Source: Liberiplasma sp046541015 | GTDB taxonomy: Bacteria; Bacillota_I; Bacilli_A; Izemoplasmatales; Izemoplasmataceae | DNA: 12,750 nt | NCBI GenBank assembly: GCA_046541015.1 | Contig: JBKHEA010000026.1 | Location: forward strand, 1-12,750 | Direction: 5' to 3' | Position numbers and translations under genes: made by a program | Shown here: one piece after another, positions 5,601 to 11,939 of the stretch | How the letters are laid out: every line of letters begins with the position of its first letter | Numbering within the stretch: position 1 is the stretch's first letter | The notes under the pieces: model-generated | The model's input: the letters and a program-made list of their open reading frames with translations, nothing else | Told to the model about the DNA's origin: nothing | Databases searched by the model: none

Positions 5601-6959
5601 ATGGAAAATAGTTTTCGTGTAAAGATTCAACAATTTGGTCGATTCTTAAGCGGTATGGTTATGCCAAACATTGGTGCATTCATCGCTTGGGGACTTATTA
5701 CAGCATTTTTTATTCCAACAGGGTGGGTACCTAATGAAACATTAAGTAGTTTGGTTGGCCCTATGATCATTTACATGTTGCCACTATTAATTGGCTTTAC
5801 TGGTGGTAAGATGATTTATGGAACCCGTGGAGGTGTCTTAGGGGTTATTGCAACTATGGGAGTTATTGTTGGTGCTGATATTCCGATGTTTATTGGGGCA
5901 ATGGTGATGGGTCCACTTGGTGGATACGCCATTAAACAAATTGACCGTTTATTAAAAGATAAAATCCCTACAGGTTTTGAAATGCTTGTTAATAACTTTA
6001 CTGCAGGGATTGCAGGGATGCTTTTATCAATGCTTGCACTTTTAATCATTGGTCCAGTTGTTTTAGGATTAAACGCGGCTTTAGAAGCGGGTGTTGATGT
6101 TATTGTAAAAGCTAATCTCTTACCTATTGCATCTATATTTATTGAACCAGCGAAAATCTTATTCTTAAATAATGCGATTAATCATGGCGTTTTAGGGCCT
6201 CTTGGAATCGCAGAAGCTGCAGATACTGGAAAATCAATCTTCTTCATGCTTGAAACCAATCCAGGTCCAGGGCTTGGGATCTTAGCAGCATTTTGGGCAT
6301 TTGGAAAAGGGATGAGTAAACAAAGTGCTCCAGGTTCAATCATCATTCATTTCTTTGGTGGTATTCATGAAATTTACTTCCCTTACGTTTTAATGAAACC
6401 AGTCCTTGTTTTAGGTGCAATTGCCGGTGGTGCAACGGGTGTCTTTATTTTCCAAATCACAGGTGTAGGATTAGTTGCAACACCTTCTCCTGGTAGTATC
6501 TTTGCTTATTTAGCCATGACACCACGTGGAAACTTCTTTGGTGTATTATTAGGAATTTTAGCTTCAACAGTTGTTAGTTTCATCGTTACTGCCTACTTCT
6601 TAAAACGTGATAAAACGTTAACGGGTGGCGATTTAGAAACCGCTAAAGAAAAAATGACTGATTTAAAAGGTGCTAAGAAAGTATCCAATGTTACAAAAAT
6701 AGCTTTTGCGTGTGATGCTGGCATGGGATCAAGCGCAATGGGTGCAAGTACATTAAGAAACAAACTTAAGAAAGCTGGGGTTTCTATTGAAGTCGTTCAT
6801 TCATCACTAGAAGATATTCCAAATGATGTTGACTTAGTTGTAACCCATAAAGATTTAAAATCACGTGCACAAAAATACGCACCACAAGCAGAAATAATAG
6901 CGATTACGAATTTTGTTGGTGCCCCTGAATACGATACACTAGTTAATCGATTAAAATAA
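5601..6959 (+). CDS. mtlA: PTS mannitol-specific EIICB permease
   Basis: A 452-residue phosphotransferase permease, start fixed by AAGGAG at 5588-5593. Residues about 1-340 are the membrane EIIC domain with several hydrophobic segments and the substrate motif GGIHE (residues 253-257) followed by IYFPYVLM, characteristic of mannitol-family EIIC. Residues about 365-452 are the EIIB domain: C371 in ACDAGMGSSAMGA is the phosphorylated cysteine. It imports a hexitol, most likely mannitol, and releases it as the 1-phosphate, taking phosphate from the separate EIIA at 9249. It is slightly shorter than usual Firmicute EIICB proteins, mainly in the linker, and there is no fused EIIA as in the E. coli enzyme. 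The gene has its own promoter, a candidate MtlR box and its own terminator. Family assignment is firm; substrate specificity is by homology. Confidence 0.93.
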   Translation: MENSFRVKIQQFGRFLSGMVMPNIGAFIAWGLITAFFIPTGWVPNETLSSLVGPMIIYMLPLLIGFTGGKMIYGTRGGVLGVIATMGVIVGADIPMFIGAMVMGPLGGYAIKQIDRLLKDKIPTGFEMLVNNFTAGIAGMLLSMLALLIIGPVVLGLNAALEAGVDVIVKANLLPIASIFIEPAKILFLNNAINHGVLGPLGIAEAADTGKSIFFMLETNPGPGLGILAAFWAFGKGMSKQSAPGSIIIHFFGGIHEIYFPYVLMKPVLVLGAIAGGATGVFIFQITGVGLVATPSPGSIFAYLAMTPRGNFFGVLLGILASTVVSFIVTAYFLKRDKTLTGGDLETAKEKMTDLKGAKKVSNVTKIAFACDAGMGSSAMGASTLRNKLKKAGVSIEVVHSSLEDIPNDVDLVVTHKDLKSRAQKYAPQAEIIAITNFVGAPEYDTLVNRLK

Positions 6960-6961
6960 AA

Positions 6962-6990
6962 AAAGGAGTGGCAACACTCCTTTGCTTTTT
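6962..6990 (+). terminator. Terminator after mtlA
   Basis: Arms AAAGGAGTG (6962-6970) and CACTCCTTT (6975-6983) around a GCAA tetraloop, then GCTTTTT. It starts 3 bases after the stop and separates mtlA from mtlR, although both serve the same system. Confidence 0.9.
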
Positions 6991-6992
6991 AA

Positions 6993-7012
6993 TTATGTCA
7001 CTATAAAAAGGG
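6993..7012 (+). promoter_or_regulatory. Candidate MtlR operator upstream of mtlR (box 2)
   Basis: TTATGTCACTA followed by AAAAAGGG agrees with box 1 (5499) at 16 of 20 positions, including the downstream AAAAGG. It is 55 bases upstream of box 3 and is immediately downstream of the mtlA terminator. Confidence 0.5.
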
Positions 7013-7047
7013 TTTATATTAGACAATATTAAACGACTTTTTCTTTA

Positions 7048-7067
7048 TTTTGTCACTAAAAAAACGT
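7048..7067 (+). promoter_or_regulatory. Candidate MtlR operator / promoter region of mtlR (box 3)
   Basis: TTTTGTCACTAA (7048-7059) exactly repeats box 1. It overlaps the likely mtlR core promoter: TATGAT (7067-7072) is the best -10 with only a weak TTTATT (7044-7049) as -35, as expected for a regulator-dependent promoter. ACGTAT is repeated at 7064 and 7075, 11 bases apart. Binding here would suggest autoregulation. Confidence 0.5.
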
Positions 7068-7099
7068 ATGATTAACGTATAAACCCTTGGAGGCTAACT

Positions 7100-9238
7100 A
7101 TGAAAAAAACTTTATCTTCTAGAGAAAAAAAGATTATTAGTTTTATTCTTGATAGTTATCAAACAATTACGATTTCAGATATCGCTGAAGCCTTAGATGT
7201 TAGTAGAAGAACAATCTTAAGAGAAATGCCTAGTGTTTATACTTGGTTTGATAAGCATCAAGCCCAGTTAAATCATCAAGCAAAAAAAGGTTTATATCTA
7301 GACATTAGTGAGTTAGAACGTTCTAAACTAAAAAGAAAACTTGAAGATGTATTGACCGATACGGTCTACACACAAAAAGAACGTCAAGTTTTTATTGCTT
7401 CAGAACTCTTACAATCAAGTGAACCGCTAAAACTTTTCTATTTTAGTGAAACCTTAAATGTTAGTGAAGCAACCATCTCACACGATCTTGATAAGGTTGA
7501 AGCATGGCTAGAAAAATATCATTTAAAGCTAGAAAGAAAACCAGGGTCTGGCATTGAGTTAATTGGTGAAGAAAAAAATATTAGACAAGCCCTTGTAGCA
7601 TTTATTTATGAAACTTTAGATGGTGAACAAATTCGTGATGTTGTCAACCACTATATGAGTCAGTTTAAAGAAAAAGAAACCAGTGCGATTGAAAATAGAT
7701 TACTTAAATTAATTGATGCTAAAACTATAAGCATTATTGAACAAGCGATTTTAAGTAGTGAAGAAGCGATGGGGTTTACATTCGCAGAAAGCTCTTATAC
7801 AGCCCTTGCAGTGCATTTAGCACTAGCGATATCACGCTTAAGAAAAGGTGACACCATTACTTTAAATCCTGAAGTCTTTGATGATTTATATCATTTAGAA
7901 GAATATAGTGTTGCCAAAGCCTTAACCGATAAAATCTCTAAAACCATTGGCTTAACGATTCCTAAAGAAGAAGTTGGTTATGTCACAATGCATTTAAGAG
8001 GGGCTCGTTATAAAAGTGGACTTTTTGATGCAAGCTTACTGAAATTTAACGAACTTATAATTAGTAATTATCAGTTAACCATTATTATTAAAGAAATGAT
8101 TAAATACGCAAAACTTAAAACCAACTACCCACTAGATACTAGTGATTCATTACTTGTTGGGTTAGTCGAACATCTTCGTCCTGCGATTAACCGTATTCAG
8201 ATGAATCTAGAAATTAGAAACCCTTTGCTTGAAAAAATAAAAGAAGATTATCCTGCTATTTATGAGGTATCTACAGGCTGCGCAAAGATTGTTGAAGACC
8301 ATTTAAATTTAGTCTTACCAGAATCAGAGATTGGGTATATTGCGCTTCATATTGGTTCAGCCATTGAACAAATTAAAAATAAAGAAAATAGCATCAATCG
8401 TGTCTATAAAGTCATTGTTACTTGTATTAGTGGGATTGGGACATCAAAAATGCTAGCTGAACGCATTAAAAAAGAATTCAGCAATATTCAAATTCTTGAA
8501 GTGTTTTCTACAACCGCATTAAACAATGCGTATTTAGATCAACAAGAAGTAGACTTGATCATTTCAACCGTTCATTTTGAGCACGATTTATACCCAGTTG
8601 TCTTAGTCAATCCGCTTCTTCCTGATAATGACATAGAAAAAATCAAACAACGTTTAAATTCTTTAAGTTTTATTCAAAAACCTAAACTCAATCATGTGAA
8701 AGACCATGGCACAACTAAAGCCATGATTACACAGATTAATCATTATACTCAAGCAACTTTAGAAATCTTAGATCATTTAACACTTGATTATTTAGATGCG
8801 ATTAGTTTTGATGTATTAATGGATCTTATTACATCCCGCATTCATAAAGACTTTAAACTTGAAAAACTCTTAAAAAAAGATTTACTTAGACGAGAAGCCA
8901 TTGGCTCTATCATCTTTGAACACGATCAACTCTTATTCTTACATACAAGAAGTGAAACCATTCACACGATTCAAATTAAAGTGATTAGACTTATCTCACC
9001 GATAGTGTATAAAGATAAACTCATAAAAACAGCCTTAGTCATCTTAGCACCACTAGATACAGTTAGTGAGGCTTTAGAAACTATAGGTTTAATTAGCGCT
9101 TCACTAATTAATGACTCTAGTTTAATCTCATGTATTACCAAAGAACCCTATGAAACCTTATTTAGTAAGATACAAGACTTACTCGCAGAATTTTTAAGCC
9201 AAAAAAACATGACCCTTCTAAAAGGGTATAAGAAATAA
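7100..9238 (+). CDS. mtlR: PRD-containing transcriptional activator of the mannitol PTS genes
   Basis: A 712-residue regulator, start set by TTGGAGG at 7087-7093. Order of domains: HTH_11-type helix-turn-helix (about 10-60, ISDIAEALDVSRRTILREM), a second Mga-like HTH (about 100-165, LNVSEATISHDLDKVEAWL), PRD1 with H239 and H298, PRD2 with H358 and H417, an EIIB-like domain with C442 in VTCISGIGTS, and an EIIA-like C-terminal domain with H615 in FLHTR. This is the layout of B. subtilis MtlR, where HPr phosphorylates PRD2 to activate and EIIA/EIIB phosphorylation of the last two domains inhibits, so substrate uptake switches it on. All corresponding residues are present. It lies head of the operon with mtlF (10-base gap). 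Automatic pipelines may call it a BglG antiterminator, but it has DNA-binding domains rather than the RNA-binding CAT domain. Confidence 0.92.
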   Translation: MKKTLSSREKKIISFILDSYQTITISDIAEALDVSRRTILREMPSVYTWFDKHQAQLNHQAKKGLYLDISELERSKLKRKLEDVLTDTVYTQKERQVFIASELLQSSEPLKLFYFSETLNVSEATISHDLDKVEAWLEKYHLKLERKPGSGIELIGEEKNIRQALVAFIYETLDGEQIRDVVNHYMSQFKEKETSAIENRLLKLIDAKTISIIEQAILSSEEAMGFTFAESSYTALAVHLALAISRLRKGDTITLNPEVFDDLYHLEEYSVAKALTDKISKTIGLTIPKEEVGYVTMHLRGARYKSGLFDASLLKFNELIISNYQLTIIIKEMIKYAKLKTNYPLDTSDSLLVGLVEHLRPAINRIQMNLEIRNPLLEKIKEDYPAIYEVSTGCAKIVEDHLNLVLPESEIGYIALHIGSAIEQIKNKENSINRVYKVIVTCISGIGTSKMLAERIKKEFSNIQILEVFSTTALNNAYLDQQEVDLIISTVHFEHDLYPVVLVNPLLPDNDIEKIKQRLNSLSFIQKPKLNHVKDHGTTKAMITQINHYTQATLEILDHLTLDYLDAISFDVLMDLITSRIHKDFKLEKLLKKDLLRREAIGSIIFEHDQLLFLHTRSETIHTIQIKVIRLISPIVYKDKLIKTALVILAPLDTVSEALETIGLISASLINDSSLISCITKEPYETLFSKIQDLLAEFLSQKNMTLLKGYKK

Positions 9239-9248
9239 AGGGGAAATC

Positions 9249-9683
9249 ATGAAGACAATATTAAATAAAAAAAATATCTTAATTAATCTACCATCTGTTT
9301 CTAAAGAAGAAGCAATTAAAAAGGCTGGACAATTATTAATTGATGATGGCTATACTAGTAAACATTATATTGATGCGATGTTTGAACGCGAAAAAATCGT
9401 CTCAACTTATGTAGGTAATGGCGTTGCTATTCCTCATGGTGTTGGGAAACATAAAGATTTAATTTATCATTCGGGGATTGTTGTTATGCAGTATCCTGAA
9501 GGGATTGATTATGATGAAGGAAAAGCTTACTTAATCATAGGGATCTCAGGTAAAGGCGATGACCATATTAAGATTTTATCTAAAATCGCTGAAAGTGTAT
9601 CCGATTTAGACAACGCTGAAAAACTATGGCATGCTAAAGATGTTGAAACCATTTATAAAGCGTTTAACGGAGATCACGAATGA
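9249..9683 (+). CDS. mtlF: PTS mannitol-type EIIA component
   Basis: A 144-residue cytoplasmic phosphocarrier of the mannitol/fructose EIIA family. H63 in GNGVAIPHG is the phosphohistidine that receives phosphate from HPr and passes it to C371 of the EIICB at 5601. The length is normal for a free EIIA. The ribosome binding site AAAGGGG (9237-9243) overlaps the mtlR stop; its own stop, TGA, overlaps the next ATG in an ATGA. It is the only gene in the window ending with TGA. In this family the same EIIA also phosphorylates the MtlR regulator, so its placement directly after mtlR fits a feedback role. Confidence 0.93.
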   Translation: MKTILNKKNILINLPSVSKEEAIKKAGQLLIDDGYTSKHYIDAMFEREKIVSTYVGNGVAIPHGVGKHKDLIYHSGIVVMQYPEGIDYDEGKAYLIIGISGKGDDHIKILSKIAESVSDLDNAEKLWHAKDVETIYKAFNGDHE

Positions 9684-10630
9684 TTTATACCGTCACATTA
9701 AATCCAGCAATTGATAAGACCATCTATATCGATCAATTAAACCAAGATGACGTTACAAGAGTAATTAAAAGTATTAAAGACGCTGCTGGTAAAGGGATTA
9801 ATGTTTCTAAAGCTTTAAAAACCTTAGGGACAAACTCTCTAGCTACTGGGATTACTGCAGGTAATAATGGAAAGTTTATTAAAAATTCATTAGAAGCTTT
9901 AACAATTGATTATGATTTCATTGATGTCTTAGGTGAAACAAGAGAAAATATGAAACTCATTGAAATTTCAACGAATAAAACTTTAGAAATCAATGAGCTA
10001 GGTCCAAAGGTAAGTGAAACTGATTTAAATCGGTTAATAAGTAACCTTAAAAAGCGTATTAAAAAAGAAGACATCATAATCTTATCAGGTAGTCTTCCTA
10101 AAGACTTAAGTCAAAATACTTACTATAAACTCATTAAAACGTTTAAAACACTAGGCGTTATAACGGTATTAGATGCATCCGGTGAAGCTTTTAATGTAGC
10201 ATTAAAAGCATTACCTACTATAATCAAACCCAATATTTTCGAATTAAGAAGCGCTTTAAATGAACCCTTAACGGATGAATCAAGTATTGTAAAATCCTTA
10301 AAGAAACTAGTAAATAGCGGTATAGAACTTGCCCTATGCACCTTAGGTAAAGATGGTGCGCTTGCGGTATCTAAAAGCGATGTTTATAAAATTCATCCCC
10401 TAAATTTAAAGGCAAATTCAACCGTTGGTGCAGGAGATGCTTTTATTAGTGGTTTATGTTATAAGCTAGAAACGAATGCTTCATTACTTGAAGCCTTAAA
10501 ATATGCAAGTGCTGTTGCAAGCAGTGCAGTATTAACTGAAAATACATCCATAGGGTCTAAAACAATCATTGACAAACTATATCAACAAATAAAAATAACG
10601 AATTTAAGAGAAGAGGAAAATCTATGTTAA
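9680..10630 (+). CDS. pfkB: PfkB-family sugar-phosphate kinase (1-phosphofructokinase / tagatose-6-P kinase type)
   Basis: A 316-residue ribokinase-fold kinase of the FruK/LacC subgroup. The N-terminal TLNPAIDKTIYI and AAGKGINVSKAL (PfkB signature 1) and the C-terminal NSTVGAGDAFISGL (signature 2, catalytic base D253) are both intact; ILSGSLP lies between. FruK phosphorylates fructose-1-P at C6 to fructose-1,6-bisphosphate; LacC-like members act on tagatose-6-P. Next to a mannitol-type PTS and a polyol-phosphate dehydrogenase, the 1-phosphofructokinase activity would make chemical sense if the dehydrogenase yields fructose-1-P. No fructose EIIBC gene is present here, so this is not a standard fru operon. 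It overlaps mtlF by 4 bases and the dehydrogenase gene by 7 bases. Family call is firm; exact substrate is inferred. Confidence 0.88.
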   Translation: MIYTVTLNPAIDKTIYIDQLNQDDVTRVIKSIKDAAGKGINVSKALKTLGTNSLATGITAGNNGKFIKNSLEALTIDYDFIDVLGETRENMKLIEISTNKTLEINELGPKVSETDLNRLISNLKKRIKKEDIIILSGSLPKDLSQNTYYKLIKTFKTLGVITVLDASGEAFNVALKALPTIIKPNIFELRSALNEPLTDESSIVKSLKKLVNSGIELALCTLGKDGALAVSKSDVYKIHPLNLKANSTVGAGDAFISGLCYKLETNASLLEALKYASAVASSAVLTENTSIGSKTIIDKLYQQIKITNLREEENLC

Positions 10631-11889
10631 CAAAAGCTGTAAGATTATATGACAAATTCAAATTACAACTCGATACGTTTGAACTACCTGAAATGACTGA
10701 AGATGAAATTTTAGTAAAAGTAGTCTCTGATTCAGTATGTATGTCTACGTATAAAGCCGTTTCATTAGGAAGTGATCATAAACGTGTACCTAATGATATT
10801 AATGAAAACCCTGTAGTTATGGGGCACGAGTTTGCGGGGGTTATTGTAAAGGTTGGAAAACGCTGGCAAAATGATTATAAGGCAGGCGATAAATTCACTT
10901 TACAACCAGCCTTAAACTATAAAGGCAGTATGGATTCACCAGGCTATTCATTTAGATGGTATGGTGGCAATATGACATATGCGATTATACCTAAAGAAGT
11001 CATGGAAATTAACTGTTTTATTAAATATGAAGGCGATGCTTTTTATGAAGCAGGGCTTGCAGAACCTATGAGTTGTGTCATTGGGGCATTTCATGCAGCA
11101 TACCATACCATTCCAAGCACATATACACATGTAATGGATATAAAAGAAGGCGGGGCGCTTGCGATTCTTGGTGGCTGTGGACCAATGGGCTTAGGTGCCA
11201 TTGATTATGCAATTCATAGAGACATTAAACCGAGTGTCTTAGTCGTTACTGATATCTCAAATGAACGCTTAGCTCGTGCTGAAGAAATTATTCCTGTTGA
11301 AGAAGCAAAAAAACATGGTGTAACCTTACACTACGTTAACCCAACCGATGAAGCTGATCAGATTTCTTATTTAAAATCATTTACTAATGGGTTGGGGTTT
11401 GATGATGTTTTTGTCTTTGTCCCAAATAAAGCTTTAGCCGAACAAGGGGATCAAATTTTAGGTAAAGATGGAACGCTTAACTTCTTTGCAGGTCCAACAG
11501 ATACATCATTTAGTGCGAACATTAACTTATATAATATTCATTATGGATCAACGAAAATCATTGGTTCTACAGGTGGAAACACTGATGATATGATTGAGTC
11601 ACTTACCTTAACCGCACAAAAACGTATAAATCCTTCAAATATGGTAACACATATTGGAGGTATTGATAGCGCTATAGATACCATACTTAATCTCCCAAAT
11701 ATTCCAGGAGGCAAAAAATTAATTTATAACCATGTCAACATGCCACTAACAGCTATCGAAGACCTACATACATTAGAAAGTTTAGATCCTAAATTTAAAG
11801 AACTCGCAGAAATCTGTAAAAAACATAAAAATCTTTGGAGTTTAGAAGCAGAAAATTTCTTATTAGAACATTTCGAAGTTAACGAGTAA
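10624..11889 (+). CDS. Zinc-dependent polyol-phosphate dehydrogenase, SorE/YggP-like
   Basis: A 421-residue medium-chain dehydrogenase. C39 (DSVCMST), H68-E69 (MGHEFAG) and E147 (LAEPMSC) fit the catalytic zinc site; the four-cysteine structural zinc lobe of classical alcohol dehydrogenases is absent. The Rossmann motif is GGCGPMGLGA, and the following acidic residue in VVTDIS favours NAD. The C-terminal NLPNIPGGKKLIYNHVNMPL resembles L-sorbose-1-phosphate reductase (SorE) and E. coli YggP, which also neighbours a mannitol-type PTS (cmtAB). SorE interconverts sorbose-1-P and glucitol-6-P at the carbon next to the phosphorylated one. By analogy this enzyme could oxidise mannitol-1-P to fructose-1-P for the kinase gene it overlaps. 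The ATG lies inside the end of that gene, with AGAGGA upstream. The substrate is inferred, not shown. Confidence 0.83.
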   Translation: MLTKAVRLYDKFKLQLDTFELPEMTEDEILVKVVSDSVCMSTYKAVSLGSDHKRVPNDINENPVVMGHEFAGVIVKVGKRWQNDYKAGDKFTLQPALNYKGSMDSPGYSFRWYGGNMTYAIIPKEVMEINCFIKYEGDAFYEAGLAEPMSCVIGAFHAAYHTIPSTYTHVMDIKEGGALAILGGCGPMGLGAIDYAIHRDIKPSVLVVTDISNERLARAEEIIPVEEAKKHGVTLHYVNPTDEADQISYLKSFTNGLGFDDVFVFVPNKALAEQGDQILGKDGTLNFFAGPTDTSFSANINLYNIHYGSTKIIGSTGGNTDDMIESLTLTAQKRINPSNMVTHIGGIDSAIDTILNLPNIPGGKKLIYNHVNMPLTAIEDLHTLESLDPKFKELAEICKKHKNLWSLEAENFLLEHFEVNE

Positions 11890-11895
11890 AATATA

Positions 11896-11936
11896 AAAAA
11901 AGTGTAGCACCTAATTTAAGGGCTACACTTTTTAAG
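11896..11936. terminator. Bidirectional terminator ending the mtlR operon and the convergent regulator gene
   Basis: Arms AAAAAGTGTAGC (11897-11908) and GCTACACTTTTT (11922-11933), extended inward by CCT/AGG past a single bulged A. A-rich sequence on the left and T on the right give U-tracts on both strands. It lies 7 bases after the dehydrogenase stop. Confidence 0.88.
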
Positions 11937-11939
11937 TCT

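Noticed and set aside
5433..5633. 66-codon minus-strand open frame in the gap before mtlA
   Set aside because: It covers the mtlA promoter, operator and start, has AT-driven composition (Phe, Ile, Asn, Lys) and no sign of a conserved domain.
9212..9227. Hairpin ACCCTT/AAGGGT at the end of mtlR as an attenuator before mtlF
   Set aside because: The stem is only 6 bp with no U-tract, inside the coding region; it may be chance or a weak RNA-stability element.
7100..9238. BglG/LicT-type RNA-binding antiterminator
   Set aside because: The protein starts with two DNA-binding HTH domains instead of the CAT RNA-binding domain, and no ribonucleic antiterminator/terminator pair is seen upstream of mtlA.
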